DNA from: Candidatus Tepidiaquacellales bacterium OLB4/UTCHB1
GTDB lineage: Bacteria > Bacteroidota > Ignavibacteria > Tepidaquicellales > Tepidaquicellaceae
Reading direction: 5' to 3'
Length of the DNA stretch: 64,000 nt
Assembly: GCA_002050165.1 (NCBI GenBank)
Contig: MWSW01000010.1
Coordinates: 124,001 to 188,000 of the forward strand
The translations under genes were made by a program, and so were the position numbers. This document shows positions 28,113-36,994 of this stretch, piece after piece. The notes beneath the pieces are model-generated. The model was given only the letters and a program-made list of their open reading frames with translations. It did no database searches and was not told the DNA's origin. How positions within the stretch are numbered: the stretch's first letter is position 1; the number at the start of each line of letters is the position of its first letter.

Positions 28113-28775
28113 TTAATTACCGAAAGGTTTAGTTCTCTTTTTGTGTGGCTTTAAATCGTAGATGCTTCTAATATCTGCAAAAACCACATCCATGTTAAGT
28201 TCGAGATCTATTATCTTTCCTGTTCTGATGTTAAATACCCAGCCGTGTATCGTTGGAAAACCGGTTTTATACCATTGGCGCTGGACGTGGTCAATCTTAG
28301 CAATATTAATACACTGTTCCACTACGTTTAATTCGACAAGCTTATCAAATTTTTCACGCTGGTTAGTAATCTTATCGAGGGTATTTTGATGAAGTCTGTA
28401 AACATCACGAATAGATTGGAGCCAGCTGTTGAGTTGACCGAGATCGCCGGGATTCATTGAAGACTTTACTCCGCCACATTCATAATGCCCGCAAACAATT
28501 ATGTGTTTGATCTTTAAATGTTGAACAGCAAACTGAACGACAGCGTTTAGATTGCTATCAGTACTGCTGACAATGTTCGCAATATTACGGTGGACGAATA
28601 CCTCACCGGGATTTACACCCATCATTTCCTCTGCAGTTACTCTACTATCGCTGCAACCTATGTAAAGGAACTCCGGGTTTTGTCCGCAGGATAACTTTTT
28701 AAAGTAATCGGGATCAATCGAAAGTTTTTCCGAAACCCACTTTTCGTTATTCTGAAATATTTTCTTAAACCTCAT
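28113..28775 (-). CDS. beta-class carbonic anhydrase
   Basis: Zinc enzyme interconverting CO2 and bicarbonate. The 220 residues contain the zinc ligands in CSDSRVTAEE (Cys, with the Asp-Arg dyad) and in HYECGGVK (His and Cys). GEVFVHRNIANIV and the LNVVEQCINIAKI helix are also typical. It stands alone between a terminator and a divergent gene. Bicarbonate for carboxylation reactions, such as carbamoyl phosphate synthesis, is the likely use. Confidence 0.95.
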   Translation of the reverse strand: MRFKKIFQNNEKWVSEKLSIDPDYFKKLSCGQNPEFLYIGCSDSRVTAEEMMGVNPGEVFVHRNIANIVSSTDSNLNAVVQFAVQHLKIKHIIVCGHYECGGVKSSMNPGDLGQLNSWLQSIRDVYRLHQNTLDKITNQREKFDKLVELNVVEQCINIAKIDHVQRQWYKTGFPTIHGWVFNIRTGKIIDLELNMDVVFADIRSIYDLKPHKKRTKPFGN

Positions 28776-28913
28776 ATGAGTTTACAATATTAATTATTAA
28801 AGGTTCAAAAAGAAATAGCATGTGGTATATGTTTGATACCCCATAATCACAATTTTTTAACCTGTCAATTTAAGAACTATTTCTTACTTTTCCAAAATTA
28901 AAAAAAATACAAA

Positions 28914-29909
28914 ATGGCGGATAAAGTAACGTTGGTAAAGCCCCCGATTATGTACAAAGAGGCACAGAAAGTCCTCAGAGAAATCGAATCAATTACCGGT
29001 GGAAAAATTATATCATATTACAATTCCATTAGCGGTAATATTTGTCAGAATGATGTAAACATCTTCCACGAAATAATTTCTGAATGGGATATGCAGGAAG
29101 ATCTGTACTTACTGATAAAATCAGATGGCGGAGATGGGAAAGCATCGCTCAGGATTATTAATCTCCTCAGGCAACACACAAAAAGATTAACTGCGCTCAT
29201 ACAGGGAGAATGTGGCTCAGCGGCAACCATGTTGGCGCTCGGTGCTGAGGAAATTCAAATGGGACCACTGGCGTACCTTACTCCGATTGATACATCAATT
29301 ACACACGAGCTTTCGCCGATTGATCGCAATAATAACCTTGTTCGTATCGGTCACGATGAGCTTACAAGAGTTGTGAAACTTTGGAATGAGGAGCAAGGTG
29401 AAAGTAATCCGTATCCTGAATTGTACAAGTTTATTCATCCGCTTGCAATCGGTGCAGTTGATAGGGCAAGTTCTCTTTCAATCAGACTATGCAGTGAAAT
29501 TCTGTCGTTCCATATGACGGATAAAGGTAAAGCGGATAATATCAGCAAGTGCTTAAATTCCAATTATCCCTCTCATAGCTATCCTATAACGATTAGGGAA
29601 TCTCAACGAATCGGGTTGAACGTTAATGAAATTGATTCAAATGTGAATAACCTGCTTACAGATTTATATTCGTTTTACTCAGAGATGGGAAAAAAAGCAT
29701 ACACGGATTATGACGAAAACAATTATCACGATAATGCAATAACAAATATAATTGAAGCTGTGGGTGTTCAATACTTCTACCAGATTGACAAAGACTGGCA
29801 TTATAAAACTGATGAACGGCGCTACATTGCATGGAACGATAAGAGTTCATGGTATCGAATTGAAGGAACAGATAAGGAAGCTAAACCTGAAGCCATCGCC
29901 TTGAGGTAA
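28914..29909 (+). CDS. Clp/crotonase-fold protein resembling SDH_sah serine proteinases
   Basis: 331 residues with no signal peptide. The central region follows the SppA/ClpP-like family called serine dehydrogenase proteinase (SDH_sah): oxyanion glycines in IKSDGGDGKASL (~68-79), then GECGSAATMLALGAEEIQMGP with the candidate nucleophile Ser102, then TPIDTSI (~123-129). Relatives have the sequence AKSAATLLALGADEIVMGP...LGPIDP. The C-terminal ~120 residues are not recognised. A candidate second catalytic residue cannot be placed. It may be a soluble protease or a non-proteolytic relative. It is a single gene, with a possible promoter box TATGTTTG at 28828. Confidence 0.7.
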   Translation: MADKVTLVKPPIMYKEAQKVLREIESITGGKIISYYNSISGNICQNDVNIFHEIISEWDMQEDLYLLIKSDGGDGKASLRIINLLRQHTKRLTALIQGECGSAATMLALGAEEIQMGPLAYLTPIDTSITHELSPIDRNNNLVRIGHDELTRVVKLWNEEQGESNPYPELYKFIHPLAIGAVDRASSLSIRLCSEILSFHMTDKGKADNISKCLNSNYPSHSYPITIRESQRIGLNVNEIDSNVNNLLTDLYSFYSEMGKKAYTDYDENNYHDNAITNIIEAVGVQYFYQIDKDWHYKTDERRYIAWNDKSSWYRIEGTDKEAKPEAIALR

Positions 29910-30184
29910 CCGGTAATTCTTTCAGTTGTAGGAATTTTATACAATGATCTGATTCAATATTTCATTTTGAGAAAAAAATCCGGACATATAAAATTATTAA
30001 CAGTCTGAATAAATAAAGTTATTGGCTTAATCTAAGCTTAGATAATTATTATAATTTCATAGTAGGATTAAATTGGGCAAATATATATCAGTTTAAATCT
30101 TAACCGTTATATTTATATTGCTAACGTAAACTTCGGAAACCCAAATCCCGAAGTACCTGATTTAAAAATTTCAAAAATATATTC
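29910..30184. other. AT-rich spacer with palindrome and leader hairpin before the transketolase-like gene
   Basis: Contains a perfect 14-bp palindrome ATCTAAGCTTAGAT (30030-30043), a possible operator. A hairpin, ACTTCGG (30130-30136) with CCGAAGT (30148-30154), sits about 30 nt before the start codon with no T tract. No gene or clear promoter was recognised. Confidence 0.35.
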
Positions 30185-32587
30185 ATGGAAACAACAACCG
30201 AGAAAAGGTCCGTGTTGAATTTCGGACCCCGGAGAGGGCATTACTTTGACATCAAAGATATTCCGCTAACCCTCACTGAGGAGGAAGCTGCTAAATTTGC
30301 AAAGCTGGACTTGATATATAGAACGCTCTGTGGAATTTTGTTTAATTTCGTTCCAACAAGCGGTCATCCGGGTGGCTCAATTTCTTCCGGAAGAATTGTC
30401 GAAACGATATTGTATAAAACCGCGGATTACGATATTTCATCGCCGTTAAGAGATGACAACGATATGCTAATTTACGCAGCAGGTCATAAAGCTATGGGAT
30501 TATATGCGATGTATGCATTGAGAGATGAAGTCGTGAGGGCATATAACCGTTCAGAGCTACCTGATGAAAATTCCCGTTTACGACTTGAAGATCTCCTCGG
30601 GTTCAGACGAAATCCGACTAATGGACTCCCGTTGTTCAGAAAGTTTAATGCGAAACCGTTAGATGGTCATCCGACGCCGGCGGTACCTTTTGTTAAGGTT
30701 GCAACAGGGGCGAGTGGAATTGGTGTATCAGTTGCATTCGGGCAGGCGCTTGGTGCAATGGATAAATATGATGGCGCGACTCCGTTTGTACATGTCCTTG
30801 AAGGTGAAGGTGGGATGACACCGGGAAGGGTGTCGGAAGCACTTGCTGCTGCTTCAGCAATGAGACTTTACAATATTATTTTCCATGTTGATTTCAATCA
30901 GGCATCAATTGACAGCAACAGAGTCTGTCGGGAAGGTAATTTGAAAGGTGATTACGTTCAATGGGATCCCGTGGAATTCACTTATCTGCACGATTTCAAT
31001 GTGATAAATGTTGATGACGGAACTGATTTCAGAAAAATACTCGCAGCCCAGCAATTTGCGAAATCAATCGATACCAAAATGCCAACAGCCATTGTATATA
31101 AAACTACTAAAGGCTGGAAATACGGTATAGAGGGTAAAGGGTCTCACGGTGCAGGTCATAAATTCTGTTCACCGGAATATTACGAATTCCTTTCGAGTTT
31201 TGAAAATGAATTCAATCTTAAATTCCCAAGGTTTGAAATTAAATCTGAAGAGGAGCTGCAAAATGAATTTGGATCACACAGTGACTTTACAGGAAACCTG
31301 AAGCAAGTTCAAATTGAGCAGGTATTTTTTGACTCTTTAATGGTAATACGAAAGGCGATTGAATCCGATGATACATTTTCATATTTCTCAAAGTTAATTC
31401 TGGATTCCTCTGAAAGAGTAAATAAATTGTCAAGAGTCAAACGGGAAAATGCACCTCAGCTCGAGAAATTATATGGTGGCGAAGATTTATCGGATATTGA
31501 CAAGGAGAAAGAACTTGGTCTTGTACCCGGGAAAGAAACAACAATACGAGCAGCATTGGGGTCATCACTTTCATACATAAACAAGTTTACAAGCGGTGCA
31601 GTATTAGGTGTTGCGGCGGATTTATTAGGGTCAACAAGTTTAAACAAAGTGGGCGAGAGTTTTTCGTCCGGATTTTTCGATGCAGTTGATAATCCCGGCT
31701 CAAGGATACTATCAGTCGGCGGAATTTGTGAAGATGCGATGGGGGGAATGATGGCTGGCTTGAGTGCATACGGAAATAACCTGGGCGTAAGTTCGTCTTA
31801 CGCTGCTTTTATTTCAGCAATGGAGCACACTGATGCCAGGTTACACTGCATAGGAGAACAAAACAGAGTGGTACACTTCGGTGGAGATTTCAGAACCTGG
31901 GTACTTGTAAATGCGCATACCGGTTTAAAGACCGGTGAAGATGGTCCTACACATGCGGATCCTCAGTGCTTGCAACTGCTGCAGGGAAATTTCCCGAAAG
32001 GTGCATTGATTACCCTGATTCCGTGGGAGCCGGGTGAAGTTTGGGATTTACTTTATGCCGGACTTATGAAGAAACCTGCAGTCCTCTCACCGTTTGTAAC
32101 CCGTCCGAATGAACTGGTAGCTGACAGAGAAGCGCTTGGGCTCGCACCTGCTAAGGATTCGGTAAACGGTGTTTATAAATTAAGAAAAGCAAAAGACAGT
32201 CAGTCTGAAAGTATTCCGATCGTTTTACAGGAGAGCGGTGTGGCAATTGAGTTCATTTATCGTGCGTTACCAAAGCTGGATGATGCGGGTTATAATGTAG
32301 AGGTGTACTACGTTTCAAGTTCTGAATTATTTGATTTATTACCCCCGGAGAAGCAACAGGAAATTTTCCCGGAAGAAGTTTCTTTGAAAGCTATGGGAAT
32401 AACCGGTTTTACGATGCCAACTATGTATAGGTGGATTGGAAGTACATACGGTAGGGAAAGAATTATGTTTCCATTTATGAAAGGACATTACCTCGGAAGC
32501 GGGAGCGCTGAAAGTGTTTTGTATGAAGCCGGTTTAGATGGTGATAATATATTCAAAAAAGTTGTGGAATTTATTGAAGGTAAATAA
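30185..32587 (+). CDS. divergent transketolase-like ThDP enzyme
   Basis: 800 residues, longer than the ~660 of classical transketolase. The N-terminal ThDP domain has PTSGHPGGSISSG and a diphosphate loop GEGGMTP...VDFNQASID, where classical enzymes have GDG and Asn. The pyrimidine domain has the ThDP-activating Glu in SVGGICEDAMGG and the GEDGPTHAD motif. The His after that Glu in transketolase is Asp here. Ketol transfer between sugar phosphates is the probable role, complementing the transaldolase at 10302. A different acceptor is possible given these changes. It has its own long leader. Confidence 0.8.
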   Translation: METTTEKRSVLNFGPRRGHYFDIKDIPLTLTEEEAAKFAKLDLIYRTLCGILFNFVPTSGHPGGSISSGRIVETILYKTADYDISSPLRDDNDMLIYAAGHKAMGLYAMYALRDEVVRAYNRSELPDENSRLRLEDLLGFRRNPTNGLPLFRKFNAKPLDGHPTPAVPFVKVATGASGIGVSVAFGQALGAMDKYDGATPFVHVLEGEGGMTPGRVSEALAAASAMRLYNIIFHVDFNQASIDSNRVCREGNLKGDYVQWDPVEFTYLHDFNVINVDDGTDFRKILAAQQFAKSIDTKMPTAIVYKTTKGWKYGIEGKGSHGAGHKFCSPEYYEFLSSFENEFNLKFPRFEIKSEEELQNEFGSHSDFTGNLKQVQIEQVFFDSLMVIRKAIESDDTFSYFSKLILDSSERVNKLSRVKRENAPQLEKLYGGEDLSDIDKEKELGLVPGKETTIRAALGSSLSYINKFTSGAVLGVAADLLGSTSLNKVGESFSSGFFDAVDNPGSRILSVGGICEDAMGGMMAGLSAYGNNLGVSSSYAAFISAMEHTDARLHCIGEQNRVVHFGGDFRTWVLVNAHTGLKTGEDGPTHADPQCLQLLQGNFPKGALITLIPWEPGEVWDLLYAGLMKKPAVLSPFVTRPNELVADREALGLAPAKDSVNGVYKLRKAKDSQSESIPIVLQESGVAIEFIYRALPKLDDAGYNVEVYYVSSSELFDLLPPEKQQEIFPEEVSLKAMGITGFTMPTMYRWIGSTYGRERIMFPFMKGHYLGSGSAESVLYEAGLDGDNIFKKVVEFIEGK

Positions 32588-32721
32588 AACTGTGTTTGAT
32601 ATTGTTGGATAAGTTTACATTTCAGATCTTATAAACATACCGCTAATTACCTTGAAATCGCAATCGGATTATTTCATATTACAGGTTTTATTCAACATGA
32701 AATTATACGAAGCGATATACT

Positions 32722-33384
32722 ATGAGAAATTTTGTAGTTGCTATAGATGGTCCATCGGGGACGGGGAAAAGTACAACCGCGAGAATATTAGCAGATAAGT
32801 TAAAAGTACTTTATATAGACAGTGGCGCGATGTACAGGGCCATTACTTATTTAGTCTTGAAGAAAAAAATAAATCCTACCGATAGTTCAAAAATTATTGA
32901 GTTGACGAAAAGTGCCGACCTGAAACTTGAAGGTGAAAATGTTTACATAAACGGCGAAGATGTTACCAAACAAATCCGGTCGCTGGAGGTAACGAATAGG
33001 GTAAGTGCAATTTCAAAGATAAGGGAAGTACGCGAAATATTGGTAAGTAAGCAACGGGAATTCGCGAACTCTCAAAGCGTGATTATGGACGGAAGGGATA
33101 TTGGAACTGTTGTTTTTCCGAATGCGGATTTTAAATTTTACTTTACGTGTGATATAAAAACCCGGGCTGCGAGACGCCAGCAGGATTTTAGGGATCATGG
33201 GCTGAAAATCCCACTGGATAAAATTAAACTCGAGCTTAAAAAAAGGGACGATATAGACGCAAACCGGAAAGAAAGTCCGCTCAGAAAAGCTAAAGAATCA
33301 ATAGAAGTTGATACTACCAATATGATTATTGAAGAACAAGTTGATTGCCTTTACAAAAAAATCATTTCGCAGTTAGATAATTAA
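32722..33384 (+). CDS. cmk: cytidylate kinase
   Basis: Phosphorylates CMP and dCMP with ATP. The 220 residues have the P-loop IDGPSGTGKSTTAR, the NMP-binding GAMYRAITY, VIMDGRDIGTVVFPNA and the lid region ARRQQDF. It lies 88 nt before rpsA, an adjacency conserved in many bacteria. It is separated from the upstream transketolase-like gene by 134 nt without a clear promoter. Confidence 0.96.
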   Translation: MRNFVVAIDGPSGTGKSTTARILADKLKVLYIDSGAMYRAITYLVLKKKINPTDSSKIIELTKSADLKLEGENVYINGEDVTKQIRSLEVTNRVSAISKIREVREILVSKQREFANSQSVIMDGRDIGTVVFPNADFKFYFTCDIKTRAARRQQDFRDHGLKIPLDKIKLELKKRDDIDANRKESPLRKAKESIEVDTTNMIIEEQVDCLYKKIISQLDN

Positions 33385-33428
33385 ATTTATTCTATTAATT
33401 AAACCTGATATGATACCTCAAATCAAAT

Positions 33429-33466
33429 CAGGAAAAACTTTCCTGCCACACAGGAAAAAAAGGAGG
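33429..33466 (+). promoter_or_regulatory. rpsA leader: alternative hairpins next to a strong ribosome binding site
   Basis: Three 7-nt segments occur in order: CAGGAAA (33429-33435), TTTCCTG (33439-33445) and CAGGAAA (33451-33457). The middle one can pair with either neighbour, giving mutually exclusive hairpins with loops of 3 or 5 nt. Four bases later comes AGGAGG (33461-33466), five bases before the rpsA ATG. It is the strongest Shine-Dalgarno sequence noticed in the window. The layout suggests translational control, perhaps by S1 itself as in other bacteria; that is inference. Confidence 0.5.
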
Positions 33467-33471
33467 AAAAA

Positions 33472-35493
33472 ATGAGTGAATTAGAGACAGAAAATCTTGA
33501 ACAGAAGCCGGTACAAAATACACCTGTAAAAGATAAAGCCAAAAGCGATTCAAATACGAAAAAAACCCTTAAAACTGAAGATTACGACGATGAAGAATTT
33601 GAGAATATGCTCAAGCTTTATGAGAAGACGTTCAATCAGATAAAAGAAAACGAGCTTGTAAAAGGAAAGATTGTTGCCATTAATGGTGAAGATGTTTTAA
33701 TTGACATCGGTTCAAAATCAGACGGGAGGGTATCGGTAAACGAATTTTCCAATCCGGATGAAATTGTAGTAGGTAACGAAATTGAAGTTTTCCTTGAGAA
33801 GATTGAAGATAAAGAAGGCCAGCTCGTACTATCAAAAAAGAAAGCTGACTCAATCAAAATGTGGGATCGGATTGTTGAAATTCATGAAAAGGGTGAAATC
33901 ATCAAAGGCAGATGTGTCAGAAGGATTAAAGGCGGCTTCGTAGTTGACCTCAACGGCCTGACTGCCTTTTTACCAGGTTCACAAATTGATACCAAACCAA
34001 TCAGGGATTATGATGAATACGTCGGAAAAGTTCTTGATTTTAAAGTTATCAAAATAAATAACGCGATTGAGAACATCATTGTTTCGCATAAGATTATTAT
34101 TGAGGAATCAATGGCGGGGCAAAGAAACGAACTGCTCAAGACAATCGAGAAGGGAATGAACCTTGAGGCGGTTGTTAAAGCTATTACAGACTTCGGTGTG
34201 TTCGTTGATCTCGGTGGGCTTGATGGCCTCATTCACATTACTGATCTCTCATGGGGAAGAATTAATCATCCCAGCGATATCGTAAAACTCGACCAAAAGA
34301 TACAAGTACACGTAATTGAATTTGACAAGGAGAAGGAAAGGGTATATCTTGGTTTGAAACAATTGCAGAAGCACCCATGGGAAAATATTAATGAACGGTA
34401 TAAAATTGGCGATAAGGTTTCCGGAAAGGTGGTGTCGTTAACCGATTACGGTGCATTTATTGAGATTGAAAAAGGTATCGAAGGATTAATTCACGTTAGC
34501 GAAATGTCCTGGACGCACCATATAACGAACCCCGGGCAGATTGTAACAATGGGACAACTTGTCGAAGCGCAAATTCTCAATATTGATATTGACGAGAGAA
34601 AGCTATCGCTTGGAATGAAACAACTCACCCCTAATCCATGGCAGAGTTTGCTTGAGAAATTCCCGGTTGGTACAAAACAAAAAGGTAAAGTTTGCAATAT
34701 AACGAGATTTGGGGTTTTTGTTGAACTTGAGGAAGGTGTTGACGGGCTTGTCCATATATCCGATATCTCATGGACTAAGAAAATTCTTGATGTAAATTTA
34801 TTCTTTAAAATGGATCAGGAAGTTGAGGTTGTTATTCTCGGGGTTGATGTTGCAAACCAAAGGATTTCATTGGGAATCAAGCAGCTAATTGAAAACCCGT
34901 GGGAGAAACTTGAAGATCAGTATAAAGCGGGAACAGAGGTTGAGGTTAAAGTTATGAAACCGATTGAACGCGGAATCATTGTGGAAATTGGTGGCGATCT
35001 TGATGCATTTTTACCTGCTTCACAACTCGCTCCGGTCAATATCAGGAACTTCAAGGAACTGTTCAAAGAAGGTGATACGTTCATGTCTGAAGTAATTGAA
35101 TTTGATAAATCGAATAAAAAAATAGTACTCTCAGTAAATGAATACCTGAAAGACAAAACGGAAGATGAAATTACCGCATATCAGGATAAATTTAATTTCA
35201 CTAGGCGGTTTACATTGAAAGATCTTCAGGAAAAGAAAAAGGCATACGAATCAGAACCGATTGATTTCAGGATAGAGGATATTATCGGTGAAGATGATCC
35301 TAACCTTGTTAAGCAGCCTGTTACAATTGAGACTTTTGAAACCAAGGCGATGGTTGAACCGAAGGAAGATAAACCTGAATCTGAAGTGCCTTCCGAAGAA
35401 GTCAAGCAGGAAATGAAACCGGATGACAGTGACGATAAGCAGCAGGATTCAGTTGGTCACGATGATACCGGAGAGGATAAAAAACCTGAGTAA
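33472..35493 (+). CDS. rpsA: 30S ribosomal protein S1
   Basis: 673 residues with an acidic/lysine-rich N-terminal tail, then six S1 (OB-fold) repeats starting near residues 57, 139, 222, 307, 393 and 479. Clear examples are DFGVFVDLGGLDGLIHITDLSW and DYGAFIEIEKGIEGLIHVSEMSW segments. Repeats 1, 2 and 6 are the more divergent, as usual. A long acidic Glu/Asp/Pro-rich tail ends the protein. It binds mRNA and helps initiation on weak ribosome sites. The start is fixed by AGGAGG 5 nt upstream. Confidence 0.97.
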   Translation: MSELETENLEQKPVQNTPVKDKAKSDSNTKKTLKTEDYDDEEFENMLKLYEKTFNQIKENELVKGKIVAINGEDVLIDIGSKSDGRVSVNEFSNPDEIVVGNEIEVFLEKIEDKEGQLVLSKKKADSIKMWDRIVEIHEKGEIIKGRCVRRIKGGFVVDLNGLTAFLPGSQIDTKPIRDYDEYVGKVLDFKVIKINNAIENIIVSHKIIIEESMAGQRNELLKTIEKGMNLEAVVKAITDFGVFVDLGGLDGLIHITDLSWGRINHPSDIVKLDQKIQVHVIEFDKEKERVYLGLKQLQKHPWENINERYKIGDKVSGKVVSLTDYGAFIEIEKGIEGLIHVSEMSWTHHITNPGQIVTMGQLVEAQILNIDIDERKLSLGMKQLTPNPWQSLLEKFPVGTKQKGKVCNITRFGVFVELEEGVDGLVHISDISWTKKILDVNLFFKMDQEVEVVILGVDVANQRISLGIKQLIENPWEKLEDQYKAGTEVEVKVMKPIERGIIVEIGGDLDAFLPASQLAPVNIRNFKELFKEGDTFMSEVIEFDKSNKKIVLSVNEYLKDKTEDEITAYQDKFNFTRRFTLKDLQEKKKAYESEPIDFRIEDIIGEDDPNLVKQPVTIETFETKAMVEPKEDKPESEVPSEEVKQEMKPDDSDDKQQDSVGHDDTGEDKKPE

Positions 35494-35517
35494 ACGACTT
35501 ATAATGTAATTACGATT

Positions 35518-35549
35518 AACCCCTGTTAAACTGATTAGCAGGGGTTTTT
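35518..35549 (+). terminator. intrinsic terminator after rpsA
   Basis: AACCCCTG (35518-35525) pairs with CAGGGGTT (35539-35546) across a 13-nt loop and runs into TTTTT. It separates rpsA from purC. A TTG-initiated extension of purC from 35553 would start directly after it and is therefore unlikely. Confidence 0.8.
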
Positions 35550-35618
35550 CATTTGGAAGAATTTACTAAACTTCGTGGAGTTAATAGAATATTAAAACGA
35601 AAACTTTTAACTTGCAGA

Positions 35619-36326
35619 ATGGAAAAAAAACTTATATACGAAGGGAAAGCGAAGTGTATTTATGAAATTATCGGTAGGGAGAATATTTACTTGCAGGAAT
35701 TTAAAGATGATGCGACTGCATTTAACGGTGAAAAGAAACAAAGCGTTGCAGGCAAAGGTGCGTTGAATAATTCTATTTCTGCGATTTTGTTTGAATACCT
35801 GCGCAGTAAAGGGGTTAATTCACATTTTATCGAAAGAGTTTCCGATACCGGGATGCTTGTTAGACCATTGAAGATAATTAAGGTCGAGGTAGTTTGCAGG
35901 AATATAGCCGCAGGAAGTCTCGTCAGAAAATTTGGATTTAGCGAGGCGGCGGAGCTTTCAAAACCGCTTATTGAGTATTATTATAAATCTGATGAATTCG
36001 GTGATCCACTCTTTACACTCGCTCACATTGAGGAAATGAAAATCGCTAATGTTAATGAAATGAAAAAAATTGATGCAGTGACTTTAGAAGTGAACTTACA
36101 TTTGAAGAAATTTTTTTCCGATCACGGAATTAAGTTAGTTGATTTCAAATTAGAATTTGGGTACGATTCAAACGGAGAAATAGTATTAGCCGATGAAATC
36201 TCTCCGGATACTTGCAGGTTATGGGATTTGGAATCTGGGAAAAAGCTCGATAAGGATAACTTCAGATTTGGTCTTGGAAATATTGCCGAAACCTACGTAG
36301 AGATATTAGATAAAATCAGAAAATGA
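35619..36326 (+). CDS. purC: phosphoribosylaminoimidazole-succinocarboxamide synthase
   Basis: ATP-dependent SAICAR synthetase, joining aspartate to CAIR in purine synthesis. From the ATG at 35619 it is 235 residues, the standard length, and opens with KKLIYEGKAKCIYE. An upstream TTG frame would add 22 unrelated residues. Further motifs are DDATAFNGEKK, GSLVRKFGF and the C-terminal LADEISPDTCRLWD. It overlaps psd by 4 nt, although the two pathways are unrelated. Confidence 0.96.
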   Translation: MEKKLIYEGKAKCIYEIIGRENIYLQEFKDDATAFNGEKKQSVAGKGALNNSISAILFEYLRSKGVNSHFIERVSDTGMLVRPLKIIKVEVVCRNIAAGSLVRKFGFSEAAELSKPLIEYYYKSDEFGDPLFTLAHIEEMKIANVNEMKKIDAVTLEVNLHLKKFFSDHGIKLVDFKLEFGYDSNGEIVLADEISPDTCRLWDLESGKKLDKDNFRFGLGNIAETYVEILDKIRK

Positions 36327-36994
36327 AATTAACAAATTACGGAAGAGATGTAATTATTATTGTTCTGGTTTCCACCATCGCTATTGATGTCGTTGCATTT
36401 TATATAAATATATTGTGGCTAAAACTTGCACTGATATCTATATCGGTGCTTTTTTTTGGATTCACACTTTATTTTTTCAGAGATCCTGAAAGGGAAGTTC
36501 CGCAAGGGTTAAACGATAATTCAATTCTCTCAGCTGCCGACGGTAAAGTAGTTTTAGTGGACGATATAATTAACGAAAAATACGATGTATTCGAAGCTGG
36601 AGAAAAATTGAAACAGTTGAGCATTTTCCTTTCTCCTTTGAACGTTCATGTAAATAGAATTCCGGTTTCGGGTACAGTTAACTATTTTGAATACATAAAG
36701 GGCGATTACGTTGTAGCTTTTGACCATAAATCATCAGATAGAAATGAACGGACAGAAATAGGAATTTTAAGTTTATCCGGCAGTAAATTAATCTTCAAAC
36801 AGATTGCCGGGTTTGTAGCGCGGCGGATTGTGTGCGATATAAGAAAGGGCGATACAGTTAAATCCGGCGACAAATTCGGGATGATAAAATTCGGGTCACG
36901 GGTTGATTACATATTTAAACCGAGCACGAAAATATTTGTAAAAGTAGGCGATCATGTCAAAGCAGGTGAAACAATTATAGGTGAACTATGTTGA
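36323..36994 (+). CDS. psd: phosphatidylserine decarboxylase, short proenzyme type
   Basis: Pyruvoyl enzyme making phosphatidylethanolamine. The 223 residues are those of the compact PSD-A type. An N-terminal hydrophobic region (residues ~10-50) anchors it to the membrane. Conserved stretches are AADGKVVLVD, FLSPLNVHVNR with the His, and the self-cleavage site MIKFGSRVDY. Cleavage between Gly191 and Ser192 would yield the pyruvoyl alpha chain. It sits next to pssA, which supplies phosphatidylserine. Confidence 0.95.
   Translation: MKLTNYGRDVIIIVLVSTIAIDVVAFYINILWLKLALISISVLFFGFTLYFFRDPEREVPQGLNDNSILSAADGKVVLVDDIINEKYDVFEAGEKLKQLSIFLSPLNVHVNRIPVSGTVNYFEYIKGDYVVAFDHKSSDRNERTEIGILSLSGSKLIFKQIAGFVARRIVCDIRKGDTVKSGDKFGMIKFGSRVDYIFKPSTKIFVKVGDHVKAGETIIGELC

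Noticed and set aside
35553-35618. 22-residue N-terminal extension of PurC from a TTG
   Set aside because: It begins 4 nt after a strong terminator and is unlike PurC family starts; the ATG at 35619 fits exactly.
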